Source of the DNA: DAONFI01 sp035403485
Lineage (GTDB): Bacteria; Planctomycetota; Phycisphaerae; SM23-33
Length of the DNA stretch: 48,524 bases
Direction of reading: 5' to 3'
Assembly: GCA_964536835.1 (NCBI GenBank)
Contig: CAZIAZ010000018.1
Location: 1 to 48,524 of the forward strand
This document shows positions 40,170 to 48,524 of this stretch, piece after piece. Numbering within the stretch: position 1 is the first letter of the stretch; each line of letters opens with the position of its first letter. Below the pieces are notes generated by a model. It was not told the origin of the DNA, searched no databases, and worked only from the letters and a program-made list of their open reading frames with translations. The position numbers and the translations under genes were made by a program.

Positions 40170-41054
40170 ATGCCGATACCTCATAAAATTTTAAAAAAAA
40201 CGAAAAATGCCGACCCTTCAGCCCCGCAACGGCAGAACAATCGCAACACGACAGCCCGACGTATGGAGAAATCGTTGGGTTCGCGGCCTAACGAAAAAGC
40301 CGGCATTCCTGCGCCGACGGGCAAAGTACGGCTGCACAAATACCTCGCTGAACTCGGCGTAGCAAGCCGCCGCACAATTGAAGAAATGATTGTCGAAGGC
40401 AGAATTGTCGTAAACGAACATGTGGTGACGGAACTGCCGTTTTTCGTCAACCCCGACGAAGACCGCATAAAAGTCGACGGCGTAAACGTCCGCCGCAAAA
40501 CCGCCCCGAAAACGTATTTCCTGCTCAACAAACCCAAGGGTGTAGTCTGTACCACCATCGACCAGCTTGGCCGGCCGTGCGTAGTAGACCTCCTTCCGCC
40601 GGAATTCGCAAAGCAGCGGATATACTGCGTAGGCAGGCTGGACGCCGATTCCACCGGCGCAATACTGTTGACGAACGACGGCGAACTTACGCAACACCTG
40701 ACGCATCCGAGTCATGAAGTTCCCAAAACATACATAGTCACCGTTCGCGGCACGATTGATGGCGAGAGTTTTGAAAAAATCAGGCACGGCGTATATCTGG
40801 ACGGCAGACGAACGCAGGGCGCCGACGTTAAAATATTGCAGAAAGGCCAAGAAAATACCATAATCGAAATGACCTTGCGCGAGGGCAGAAATCGCGAAAT
40901 ACGCAGAACGCTGCTGCGGCTGGGCCACAAGGTGAAAAAACTCCAGCGAACGGCTATCGGCCCGCTAACGGTCAAAGGCCTCGGCCCTGGCCACATGCGC
41001 ATGCTTTCTAAAAAAGAAGTTGAGTCCCTGTGGAAAGCCGGCAAACCCGACTGA
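40170..41054 (+). CDS. rluB: RsuA/RluB-family rRNA pseudouridine synthase
   Basis: It should turn one uridine in rRNA (23S U2605 in E. coli RluB) into pseudouridine. The 294-residue protein has an N-terminal basic, unstructured part of about 50 residues, then an S4 RNA-binding domain (VRLHKYLAELGVASRRTIEEM). The catalytic domain has YCVGRLDADSTGAILL with the catalytic Asp158. The basic C-terminal REGRNREIRRTLLRLGHKV motif is typical of the family. The exact start is uncertain: an ATG at 40263 would remove much of the basic start. RluB and the paralogues RluE, RluF and RsuA cannot be separated fully here. Confidence 0.88.
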   Translation: MPIPHKILKKTKNADPSAPQRQNNRNTTARRMEKSLGSRPNEKAGIPAPTGKVRLHKYLAELGVASRRTIEEMIVEGRIVVNEHVVTELPFFVNPDEDRIKVDGVNVRRKTAPKTYFLLNKPKGVVCTTIDQLGRPCVVDLLPPEFAKQRIYCVGRLDADSTGAILLTNDGELTQHLTHPSHEVPKTYIVTVRGTIDGESFEKIRHGVYLDGRRTQGADVKILQKGQENTIIEMTLREGRNREIRRTLLRLGHKVKKLQRTAIGPLTVKGLGPGHMRMLSKKEVESLWKAGKPD

Positions 41055-41087
41055 CCACTTTTCATAAACATACAGGAGTATTTATAA

Positions 41088-42554
41088 ATGGCTGAAAAAC
41101 AGCACTTCCTGGCGATAGATCTCGGTGCCGAGAGCGGCCGTGGAATCATAGTCACGCTGAACAACGCAAAAGTATCCATGGAAGAGATACACCGGTTTCC
41201 CAATCGCCGCATAACGGCAGCCGGCACGATGTACTGGGATTTTCTCCACCTGTTCGACGAAATACTGCGGGCAATCGCCATCGCAGCCGAAAAGAAAATC
41301 GACATAACATCCATAAGCGTCGATACGTGGGGCGTGGACTTCGGCCTCGTCGGCAAAGACGGCAAACTGCTGGGCAACTGCGTATGCTACCGTGATTCCC
41401 GCACCGAAAACATACACGAATACTCCAACCAGACGATGCACACAAGCGAGATTTTCAAGCTGACCGCCTATGAGCCGTGGGCTATCAGTTCCCTTTTCCA
41501 ACTGCTCGCCATGAAAAGGGATAAATCTCCGCTGCTGAAGGTCGCAGGCAGCTTCCTGAACATGCCCGACCTGTTCACGTATATGCTCACGGGCAAAAAA
41601 ATTTCGGAAATGTCCATCGCCAATACGTCCAGCCTCATGGGCAAGGACGGCAAGTGGTGCGATGAAATCATAGACGCATTCAGCCTGCCGAAGATGTTCG
41701 GCAAACTGGTCGAGCCTGCGACGGTAGTCGGTACGCTCACGCCGGAAGTGCAGAAACTCACAGGCATGGGGCCGGTGGAGGTGGTCGCCACGTGCGGACA
41801 TGATACGTCGGCGGCATTGGCGGCTGTGCCGGCGGAAGGCAACAACTGGGCATTCCTGAGTTGCGGGACATGGAGCATACTCGGCAAACTGGTGGACGAA
41901 CCGGTAGCTACGCCCAAATGCCTGAAAGAAGGTTTTACGAACGAATACACCATCGGCGGATGGTATCTGGCACAGAACATCATCGGCCTCTGGCTGGTGC
42001 AGGAACTCAGACGTAAATGGGACCGACCCGAAGAGTCGTGGGATTACAACCGCATAACCGCAGAAGCCGGCACTGCCAAAAGCTCCGCCATCGTAAACGT
42101 GGCGGACACCTCGCTGATGGCGCCACACGATATGGAAGAGGCGATAATGGCTCTCATCGAAAAAACCGGCCAGCCGAAACCCAAAACCCGCGGCGAACTC
42201 GTGCGATGCGTACTTGAAAGTCTGGCACTCCAGTACAATACAGCCATAGATTCCATCGCCACCCTCACCGGCAAAAGGCCTGACGCACTATACATCGTCG
42301 GCGGCGGCATAAAGAACAAGATGCTCTGCCAGTTCACCGCCAACGCCTGCGGCATGGAAGTGCAAGCCGGCTGTGACCAGTGTACCGCCCTGGGCAACGG
42401 CCTGGGCCAGGCTCTCGCTATGGGCGTACTTAAAAAACCCGACGACATCCGCAAAGTTATGCGGAATTCGTTCGAAATAACAAAATACAAGCCCGCAGAG
42501 CAGAACGACTGGGCAAAAAAACGTGAAATATACAAAAACCTACGAAAGGCATAG
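41088..42554 (+). CDS. rhaB: Rhamnulokinase
   Basis: This FGGY-family kinase phosphorylates L-rhamnulose at O1 in rhamnose catabolism. The 488-residue length and sequence match RhaB: AIDLGAESGRGIIV start, SVDTWGVDFGLVGKDG, YRDSRT, then ATCGHDTSAALAAVP and SCGTWSILGKLVDEP, and at the end YIVGGGIKNKMLCQFTANACG with CTALGNGLGQALAMG. AGGAG lies nine bases before the ATG. No rhaA, rhaD or regulator is nearby. Other FGGY kinases (xylulokinase, fuculokinase) are less likely because of the SVDTWGVDFG and GTWS sequences. Confidence 0.9.
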   Translation: MAEKQHFLAIDLGAESGRGIIVTLNNAKVSMEEIHRFPNRRITAAGTMYWDFLHLFDEILRAIAIAAEKKIDITSISVDTWGVDFGLVGKDGKLLGNCVCYRDSRTENIHEYSNQTMHTSEIFKLTAYEPWAISSLFQLLAMKRDKSPLLKVAGSFLNMPDLFTYMLTGKKISEMSIANTSSLMGKDGKWCDEIIDAFSLPKMFGKLVEPATVVGTLTPEVQKLTGMGPVEVVATCGHDTSAALAAVPAEGNNWAFLSCGTWSILGKLVDEPVATPKCLKEGFTNEYTIGGWYLAQNIIGLWLVQELRRKWDRPEESWDYNRITAEAGTAKSSAIVNVADTSLMAPHDMEEAIMALIEKTGQPKPKTRGELVRCVLESLALQYNTAIDSIATLTGKRPDALYIVGGGIKNKMLCQFTANACGMEVQAGCDQCTALGNGLGQALAMGVLKKPDDIRKVMRNSFEITKYKPAEQNDWAKKREIYKNLRKA

Positions 42555-42630
42555 CCGGCCAGCCTTTTTATTGATTCAAACCGACCGACTTTCCGCATGT
42601 TCTTAAATTGCTGCTGACGGATTTCAGACG

Positions 42631-44040
42631 ATGATAAAGCTATACAACACAATGACGCGCAGTGTGGACGAGTTCAAACCTGTAACTCCCGGCAGGGTCG
42701 GGTTGTATACCTGCGGGCCGACGGTTTACAATTTCGCCCACATCGGCAATCTGCGGACTTACGTATTCGAAGACATCCTGAAGCGCGCCCTGAAACAGGC
42801 CGGCTACGACGTAACTCACGTAATGAATGTTACGGACGTCGGCCACCTAGTCAGCGACTCCGACGAGGGCGAAGACAAGATGGCCCTCGGCGCTGCCCGC
42901 GAAGGCAAGACCGTTTGGGAAATAGCCGATTTTTATTGGCAGGCGTTTCGAAAAGATATTGCCCGGCTGAACATAATCGAGCCGACCGTCTGGTGTAAGG
43001 CTACCGACCACATCGCCGAACAGATTGAGCAGGTCAAAATTCTGGAAGCCAAAGGCTACACATACCGAACAGCCGACGGAATCTATTTTGACACCAGCAA
43101 ACTGTCCGACTACGGCAAATTGGGCCGGCTGGACGTCAAAGGCCTTCAGGCCGGCATCCGCATAGAAATGGGCGACAAACGCAATCCAACCGACTTCGCA
43201 TTGTGGAAATTTTCCCCGACGGATAAACACCGGCTGATGGAATGGCCCAGCCCGTGGGGCGTGGGATTTCCCGGCTGGCACATCGAGTGTTCAACGATGG
43301 CCATAAAATATCTCGGCGAGCGGCTGGACATCCACTGCGGCGGCATAGATCACGTAAACATACATCACACTAATGAAATCGCGCAGGCTGAAAGCACGCT
43401 GGGCCACGAATGGTGCAACTGGTGGATGCACGGCGAATTTCTGACCATCGCCAAATCCGACGACTCCGGCGGCGGCAAGATGAGCAAATCGACCGGCGAA
43501 TTTTTAACACTCGACATACTTGTAAAAAAAGGTTATGACCCGCTGGCGTACCGTTATTTCCTGCTCAATGCGCATTACCGTCAGCAGCTTGCGTTCAGTT
43601 TCGAAGGCCTTGACGCCGCCGCCAATGCTTACAAAAACCTCACTCGCCACGTATTGGACCTCAAGGCTGCAGCAGCCGGCAAAACCGGCAACGTAATCGC
43701 CGGATATTACGACAAATTCACTCAGGCTGTCATGGACGACCTGAACATGCCCAGGGCGCTGGCTGCTATGTGGGGAGCGGCAAAGGATTCCGCCGCCACG
43801 CCGGCAGATGTGCTGGCCACACTTTACAAAATGGACGAAGTGCTGGGCCTGAATATCGCAAAGATGCAGGAACAGACCCAAAACCTCGACGTCGCAAAAA
43901 TAGAGTCGCTCATCGCCGAACGAACTGCCGCCAAAAGACAGAAAAACTTTAACTGCGCAGACGCCATTCGTGATGAACTTGCGGCTATGAACATAGAGTT
44001 ACTCGATACACCACAGGGCACGACCTGGCGAAAAAAATAA
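42631..44040 (+). CDS. cysS: Cysteinyl-tRNA synthetase
   Basis: It charges tRNA-Cys. The 469-residue protein has the class I HIGH box (FAHIGNL, 37-40) with zinc ligand Cys28, the later zinc-site parts ECSTM and HCGGIDHVNIHHTNE, and the KMSKS motif at 283-287. A DALR-type helical anticodon domain follows. Length and order are usual. It begins 76 bases after rhaB without a clear ribosome-binding site. It is the most conserved gene of this part of the window and would be a useful phylogenetic marker. Confidence 0.97.
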   Translation: MIKLYNTMTRSVDEFKPVTPGRVGLYTCGPTVYNFAHIGNLRTYVFEDILKRALKQAGYDVTHVMNVTDVGHLVSDSDEGEDKMALGAAREGKTVWEIADFYWQAFRKDIARLNIIEPTVWCKATDHIAEQIEQVKILEAKGYTYRTADGIYFDTSKLSDYGKLGRLDVKGLQAGIRIEMGDKRNPTDFALWKFSPTDKHRLMEWPSPWGVGFPGWHIECSTMAIKYLGERLDIHCGGIDHVNIHHTNEIAQAESTLGHEWCNWWMHGEFLTIAKSDDSGGGKMSKSTGEFLTLDILVKKGYDPLAYRYFLLNAHYRQQLAFSFEGLDAAANAYKNLTRHVLDLKAAAAGKTGNVIAGYYDKFTQAVMDDLNMPRALAAMWGAAKDSAATPADVLATLYKMDEVLGLNIAKMQEQTQNLDVAKIESLIAERTAAKRQKNFNCADAIRDELAAMNIELLDTPQGTTWRKK

Positions 44041-44143
44041 GCCGGCATCTATCGACAATGAGCGAAGAAAACGTAAAATCATGCTATCTGCCGTCTTGTC
44101 GTCCCGTGTTTTATGTTTACTGACGAAAGCGTAGGTATTTATT

Positions 44144-45799
44144 ATGGCTGCCAGCATAATTTCCGCAATAACTGAACCTGTCATGTACGGTTCGCCGGTT
44201 AAAATGGCGATTGCCGTTCTGTTTTCGGGCATATGGCTGTGGTCGACAGTATGGCTGGACAGGGATGCCGGCAGATTTCTTCTGCCGCGTGCGGCATGGA
44301 GCGGGGCATATCTGGCTGCCGGCGTTTTTGGCCTGTTCATCTGGATAATCATCGGCAGTTACGCCGTGGGGATAATCCTGTTTCTGGCGATTGCAGGCGG
44401 CACGTTTGCGGGATATGTGGTTTTTCGCAACGGCAGGGTCAATGAGGCGTTCGCCATATTCACTCCGGCATGGTTCAGCCGTCTCAAAGGCGGAACATCG
44501 CATAAATTGGAGGCACGAACCAGGATTCCGCTTTACGACAACGCCGGCCGGCCGGTAATACTGACCGATGAAAAACTTTCCAATCCAATGTTCGTAATGA
44601 ACTACAATCTCACGCAGGATTTCCTGTTCAGCGTCGCCGCCGGACGCGCAGCTGAAGCGGCCGTCGACCCAGCCGGCGAATGGGCAAGATGCGTATACCT
44701 CATCGACGGCATAGCCATCGGACAGCAACCGCTGCATACCGAAGATGTAAACCGCATTGCCGCGTTCATAAAAGACATCGGCGGCATGAGCGACAAATCC
44801 GACAAGCCGCAGAAAGGCATGATAGGATTCGACATGGCCGGCAAGAAAATCGACGTCGAAGCCACGATAAGCCCCTCAAACCAGGGCGATAAAATTCGTC
44901 TCCGCATATTAAATGAAGTCGTACAGACCAACCTTGACGAACTCGGCCTGTCCAGGAAAAGCCTCGCCATTCTTCAGGAATGCCTTGAAGGCAGCGGCAT
45001 GATTATCGTCTCCGGCCTGCCGAAGTCCGGCCTTACAAGCACGCTCTATTCGATAACAAAAAAAATCGACCCTTACCTGCGAAACATAATCGCCGTGGAA
45101 CACAAACCCGCCGCCGAACTGACCAACGTCTCGCAACACGTCTACAACGACAGGGAAGAATATCGTCAGACGCTGGTTAACGTGTTGCGTCATGACCCCG
45201 ACGTCATAATGGCTGACGGCTGTTTCGATTCGGCATCTGCGGAACTTCTCGGCGATTTCGCGAAAAACAAACTCGTCATAATCGCCATACCAGCCACGGA
45301 AACAGCCGAGGCTATCCTGCGATGGAAAAAACTCGGCGGCAGTGTCGATATGGTAAAAGCGGTAACATCACAGATTCTCCTGCGTAAAATCTGCACCAAC
45401 TGTCGGGAAGAATATCCAACTACGCCAGAACTGCTTGAAAAAATGCGGCTGCCGGCTAACGTCACGAAATTCTATCGTACGCCCAAAATACCTGCGGACC
45501 AGAACGAACGACGTCAACTGCAATATAATCCATGCCCCGCCTGCAACGAATGCGGATATTTCGGCCGAACGGCTGCGTTCGAAGTCATGCAGGTCGATAA
45601 CGCAATACGGCAGGCTGCCGAATCCGGCAACATCGCCCAGATACGTGAAACGGCACGGAAGTCCACAAAAATGCTTACGCTGCAGGAACAGATATTCGTA
45701 AAGGTGGCACAGGGCATCACGTCACTCGAAGAAGCACAGCGGGTTCTGAAAATCCATGCCAATCAGCTCCAGCAACTCAAGGGAGGTAAGGCAAAATGA
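44144..45799 (+). CDS. Membrane-anchored GspE-like pseudo-ATPase
   Basis: This 551-residue protein resembles type II/IV secretion ATPases (GspE/PilB) but begins with three predicted membrane helices (about residues 18-36, 48-68 and 70-92). The nucleotide-binding domain starts near 230. Its Walker A reads GLPKSGLTS (291-299), with Leu297 where the family has Lys. Its Walker B region reads DPDVIMADGCFD (351-362), where Gly359 replaces the usual Glu of GEIRD. The zinc site is kept (Cys417, Cys420, Cys464, Cys467, with an extra Cys470). The C-terminal half fits the family (NITSLEEAQRV-like). So the fold is probably present but ATP hydrolysis is doubtful. Its stop overlaps the start of the next gene (ATGA). 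Confidence 0.75.
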   Translation: MAASIISAITEPVMYGSPVKMAIAVLFSGIWLWSTVWLDRDAGRFLLPRAAWSGAYLAAGVFGLFIWIIIGSYAVGIILFLAIAGGTFAGYVVFRNGRVNEAFAIFTPAWFSRLKGGTSHKLEARTRIPLYDNAGRPVILTDEKLSNPMFVMNYNLTQDFLFSVAAGRAAEAAVDPAGEWARCVYLIDGIAIGQQPLHTEDVNRIAAFIKDIGGMSDKSDKPQKGMIGFDMAGKKIDVEATISPSNQGDKIRLRILNEVVQTNLDELGLSRKSLAILQECLEGSGMIIVSGLPKSGLTSTLYSITKKIDPYLRNIIAVEHKPAAELTNVSQHVYNDREEYRQTLVNVLRHDPDVIMADGCFDSASAELLGDFAKNKLVIIAIPATETAEAILRWKKLGGSVDMVKAVTSQILLRKICTNCREEYPTTPELLEKMRLPANVTKFYRTPKIPADQNERRQLQYNPCPACNECGYFGRTAAFEVMQVDNAIRQAAESGNIAQIRETARKSTKMLTLQEQIFVKVAQGITSLEEAQRVLKIHANQLQQLKGGKAK

Positions 45800-47112
45800 T
45801 ACTGTCGCTAATCTCCACAGCCCTGATATTGGGTTACGGCTATTTTATGTGGCGTAGAGGGCTGTTTGAAGCCCTGGTAATGGCCGTCTGTTGCGTATTC
45901 GCCGCCGGAGTTGCAGTAACATGCTATCAATACATCGCATCTTTAGCCGGCCTCGACAAATCACAACCGTCTTTCGGCGAACCGCTCGCAATGGGCCTTC
46001 TGTTCCTGGTATCTCTGTTCGTAATGCGATTCCTGGCAGACAGGTTCATCAAATCTGAAATGCATCTGCCGCTCTATGTCGACAAAGCCATCGCCGCAAT
46101 ATTGGGCGTGTTCTCCGGCATAATTATGATAGGAATCCCGCTGACAATGCTCCAGATGATACCGCTCGGCGGCAGAAGCATAATGGACTATAAACCGTTT
46201 GACGACAATTTGGAAAATTACGCCAAATTTTCTCCTTTTGCGCCAGACGATTTCGTGTTGGGAATCGGCAAGGTTTTTTCAGCCGCTTCCATGGGCAACG
46301 GCCACGCCATGCCCTCAGCACAGGAACAGAAACTCAACTGGTTCATTCGCCGCAACAGCGCAGGTCTCGGCGGCACAACGTTGGCCAGCCAGGAAAATCT
46401 GGCATCAGTCCAGGAAATCTACGAAATTAAAAGCATAAGGATAGACCCTGTACGTCTAAGCCGTTCAGCGGAATACAAAAATTACGCATTGCGTTGCGTC
46501 ATGGACATAAACGCAACTGACGACGACAGATGGTGGCGGCTGCCGGCTACGCAATTCGCCCTGTTCTGCCGAGACAATAAAGGCAGAATGCAACGCCACT
46601 TTCCGATAGGCTATATTATACGACGTTCTTCTCAAACGGCGCCAGGCTGGTCGTTCGACATGTTGCCGTCGCCAAATGATGCTGTCAGACAACCGCTATG
46701 CCTGCTGGCAATCGAACGTAGCGAAAAAGAGGTAGACCCCGACGAAAAAGGTCTGGTGGTGGACTGGGTTTATCAGATTCCGGATGATGAACAGATTGCC
46801 GAATTGGTATTCCGTAACTGCAAGCCGTTTAATTTGAGCTGTTCCATGATAAAGCAGGGATTGCCGCTGAATTTTCGAGATTTGAAAAAAGCCCGAATTA
46901 CACTGGCCCCAAAAAATGAAAAGGAATTTATGCCGGTAATTTCAAATTCATCAGCAAAACCCGCAAACGATAAATTTGAACAAAAAGTCCAAAAATTGCC
47001 GTCGGTGCTTATAAAACAGACAACAAAGGACAAATTAATAAAAATCAATGAACACGAAAAGGCACTCGATGCTGCCGTTGAAAATCAAATGAATCAAAAA
47101 TCTGCAAAGTAA
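45796..47112 (+). CDS. CvpA-like membrane protein, translationally coupled to the pseudo-ATPase
   Basis: This 438-residue protein overlaps the preceding stop (ATGA at 45796). Its first 125 residues have four membrane helices in the pattern of CvpA/colicin V production family proteins (YFMWRRGLFEALVMAVCCVFAAGVAVT, then MGLLFLVSLFVMRFLADR and IAAILGVFSGIIMIGIPLT). The rest, about 130-438, is a soluble, probably extracytoplasmic domain; its second half ends in a Lys- and Asn-rich tail (from about residue 360). The large extra domain is not part of usual CvpA proteins (around 170 residues). The gene pair probably makes one membrane complex; the role is unknown. Confidence 0.7.
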   Translation: MILSLISTALILGYGYFMWRRGLFEALVMAVCCVFAAGVAVTCYQYIASLAGLDKSQPSFGEPLAMGLLFLVSLFVMRFLADRFIKSEMHLPLYVDKAIAAILGVFSGIIMIGIPLTMLQMIPLGGRSIMDYKPFDDNLENYAKFSPFAPDDFVLGIGKVFSAASMGNGHAMPSAQEQKLNWFIRRNSAGLGGTTLASQENLASVQEIYEIKSIRIDPVRLSRSAEYKNYALRCVMDINATDDDRWWRLPATQFALFCRDNKGRMQRHFPIGYIIRRSSQTAPGWSFDMLPSPNDAVRQPLCLLAIERSEKEVDPDEKGLVVDWVYQIPDDEQIAELVFRNCKPFNLSCSMIKQGLPLNFRDLKKARITLAPKNEKEFMPVISNSSAKPANDKFEQKVQKLPSVLIKQTTKDKLIKINEHEKALDAAVENQMNQKSAK

Positions 47113-47439
47113 GCCGGTAGAGTTGTAAACATGCAGATTGAATTCTAACTTCAAGATTTCTCACACAGTAAATTTCCACTGGCTGAAAACCATATCATCA
47201 CAGCTGAAGCAAATTTATTCCATAGCCGCCTGTCAGGTACTCTTGGAATGGGGAGCGAAAATTCATTTGAAAAGCTCAAGAAAGACGGCGTATTGAAAAA
47301 TATTACAAAAAGGACATATTTCAAATGTTCTTTAACTTGAACCTATACAAATTGAACCATTCATGGTTATGCGATTGTGGAACATTCTCTGTGGCCATAA
47401 TTTCGATAAGGATTGGAATTTCACATCCATCCGGATTTA
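47113..47439. other. Convergent intergenic region without an assignable gene
   Basis: This 327-bp stretch lies between the CvpA-like gene and the converging radical SAM gene. A plus-strand frame is open from about 47149 to 47338 without a good start codon, and the translation resembles nothing I know. A 14-base palindrome (aaccat tc atggtt) is at 47355-47368. No clear terminator is visible. Confidence 0.4.
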
Positions 47440-48524
47440 TCATAGTAAGGCATGGCTGGCAGTTCCGCCGTCCGGGCTGCGCATGGGCAGATTTTCTGAC
47501 GGCGGAGCGGTTCTACGTCTGATTTTACAGAACATCAGCCTAAACGCCCAGCCAAGGGTTCGACGTATTGTCAACGACAACCCCCACATGCCGATAACCT
47601 GCATGCCACAGTCAACCAGATATAACGAATTTTTCGGCCGACAGATAGCGTAAAGCATACGCAGAGGATTGTAAAAATAAAGATACGCCGCCATGATATT
47701 GAACTGCTTGGTCCACGGATGCTTATGATTTGACGCGACGACATAATTGCCGTCGAGCATATACGGTTCGACCTTGCGTCGACCGACACTCTCGTAAACC
47801 ATTCCGGACTTAAATGTGTCTTCGTACATCTTCGAGCCGGTCGCTGGAGTTATCATCAGTACCTGAAGACCAATGGCACCGGCTTTGCGGAGTATTTTGA
47901 CCTGGTTAAGCAGGCCGTCGGGTTTGCCACGAGTCAGTAGCGGTTGGGCGTCATAGTGCATCATCATCGGCATGGGCGATATGCCCGCATCCTTGAGCAT
48001 GCGGAAGGCTTCAATGGTCTTGTTGACGGATTGGCCTTTCTTCACGAGCGTGGCGGTCATGTCTTCCACGCCCATCCATAACGCACGCAATCCGGATTTT
48101 CTGACGGTCTGCATATGCTCGCGCATTTCAAGAGTATCGTGTACGGTCGCTTCCGTGCCCCAGCGGAAAATGTGGCCGAATGATTTTCCGTTTATTTCCG
48201 ATTTTGCCAGCGTTTCGATTATTTCCAGCGTGCGGGCCTTGTTGTTGAAAAAATTGTCATCTGCACCGAACATGTACCGCATCCCGAAATTTCTGTAAAG
48301 CTGTTCCATTTCGTCAGCTATCCGACGTCCGCTCTTGTAACGTAACTGCCTTTGATTATATGCCGGTATCGGACAGTAGGGGCAATGAAACTTGCAGCCG
48401 AACGTCAGAATGATTCCGCCTATAGCGCAATATTTATGCAGTTCATCTGCCGCCACCGGCACAGAACCCAACGTAGTTCGACGACTCGGACGTTCCAGCA
48501 TGCGATATACCAGTGTGACGTCAG
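47440..48524 (-). CDS. Radical SAM protein (5' end cut by the window)
   Basis: At least 361 codons are in the window and the frame continues beyond its end. The 4Fe-4S motif is CKFHCPYC (CxxxCxxC) at the start of the visible part, preceded by GGIILTFG. Later parts include FGADDNFFNNKARTLEII and LRALWMGVEDMTATLVKKGQ. This resembles the cobalamin-dependent (class B) radical SAM proteins whose B12 domain would lie upstream, outside the window. The C-terminus has RKVEPYMLDGNYVVASNHKH and a hydrophobic helix region (about 100 residues from the end), then a Ser/Pro-rich tail. The reaction cannot be told. An internal ATG at 48501 is probably not the start. Confidence 0.8.
   Translation of the reverse strand, partial: DVTLVYRMLERPSRRTTLGSVPVAADELHKYCAIGGIILTFGCKFHCPYCPIPAYNQRQLRYKSGRRIADEMEQLYRNFGMRYMFGADDNFFNNKARTLEIIETLAKSEINGKSFGHIFRWGTEATVHDTLEMREHMQTVRKSGLRALWMGVEDMTATLVKKGQSVNKTIEAFRMLKDAGISPMPMMMHYDAQPLLTRGKPDGLLNQVKILRKAGAIGLQVLMITPATGSKMYEDTFKSGMVYESVGRRKVEPYMLDGNYVVASNHKHPWTKQFNIMAAYLYFYNPLRMLYAICRPKNSLYLVDCGMQVIGMWGLSLTIRRTLGWAFRLMFCKIRRRTAPPSENLPMRSPDGGTASHALL

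Noticed and set aside
47149..47338. Open plus-strand frame after the CvpA-like gene
   Set aside because: No start codon with a ribosome-binding site near its beginning, and the translation resembles nothing known; kept only as an intergenic note.

Overview
The window looks like a chromosomal piece of a Gram-negative, probably anaerobic bacterium. My best guess is the Planctomycetota, class Phycisphaerae. This is an inference from gene style: a fused SecDF, a fused TIGR03546/TIGR03545-type membrane protein, many HEAT-repeat secreted proteins, an alginate-export-like barrel, pyruvate:ferredoxin-type indolepyruvate oxidoreductase, and a symporter with its small accessory protein. No 16S rRNA or other phylogenetic marker was used. 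Coding density is high on both strands. I see no tRNA, rRNA, CRISPR array, phage or complete transposase.

Layout. 1-2.2 kb: a duplicated 55-bp palindromic repeat, riboflavin synthase, a small membrane protein overlapping the remnant of an ECF sigma factor, and ruvC. 2.3-10.5 kb (+): a probable operon for a membrane system of unknown substrate: a large signal-peptide protein, an ABC ATPase with a cysteine-rich tail, its permease (interrupted at a T7 run), a secreted HEAT-repeat protein and two small membrane proteins. 10.6-14.9 kb: a GT87-like glycosyltransferase, YbeY, an unknown membrane protein and phosphate acetyltransferase. 14.9-23 kb: a 161-bp MITE-like element, then a minus-strand series with the TIGR03546/03545 fusion, GluQ, GatB and a very long SecDF carrying EF-hand-like motifs.

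23.3-32.3 kb (+): an outer-membrane barrel, then iorA-iorB-paaK-ACT-paaK, tightly packed, followed by a 58-residue symporter accessory protein and a sodium:solute symporter. Together these suggest handling of aryl-2-oxoacids and aryl-acetates from aromatic amino acids. 32.4-38.2 kb (-): a second, identical copy of the 161-bp element, a Spy-like repeat protein, and an operon HEAT lipoprotein - RsbW-like kinase - STAS protein - MlaE - MlaF - MlaD. A clear sigma-70-type promoter precedes this operon.

38.3-48.5 kb: ispF, mannose-6-phosphate isomerase, RluB-like pseudouridine synthase, rhamnulokinase, cysS, a membrane-anchored GspE-like protein that has lost Walker A and B key residues, a CvpA-like protein overlapping it, and a radical SAM protein that runs off the window end.

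The most interesting candidates for something new are the Mla lipid transporter with a built-in STAS/kinase phosphoswitch, the membrane-bound pseudo-GspE/CvpA-like pair, the EF-hand-bearing SecDF, the ferredoxin-less IorA in its arylacetate cluster, and two families of small palindromic intergenic elements.
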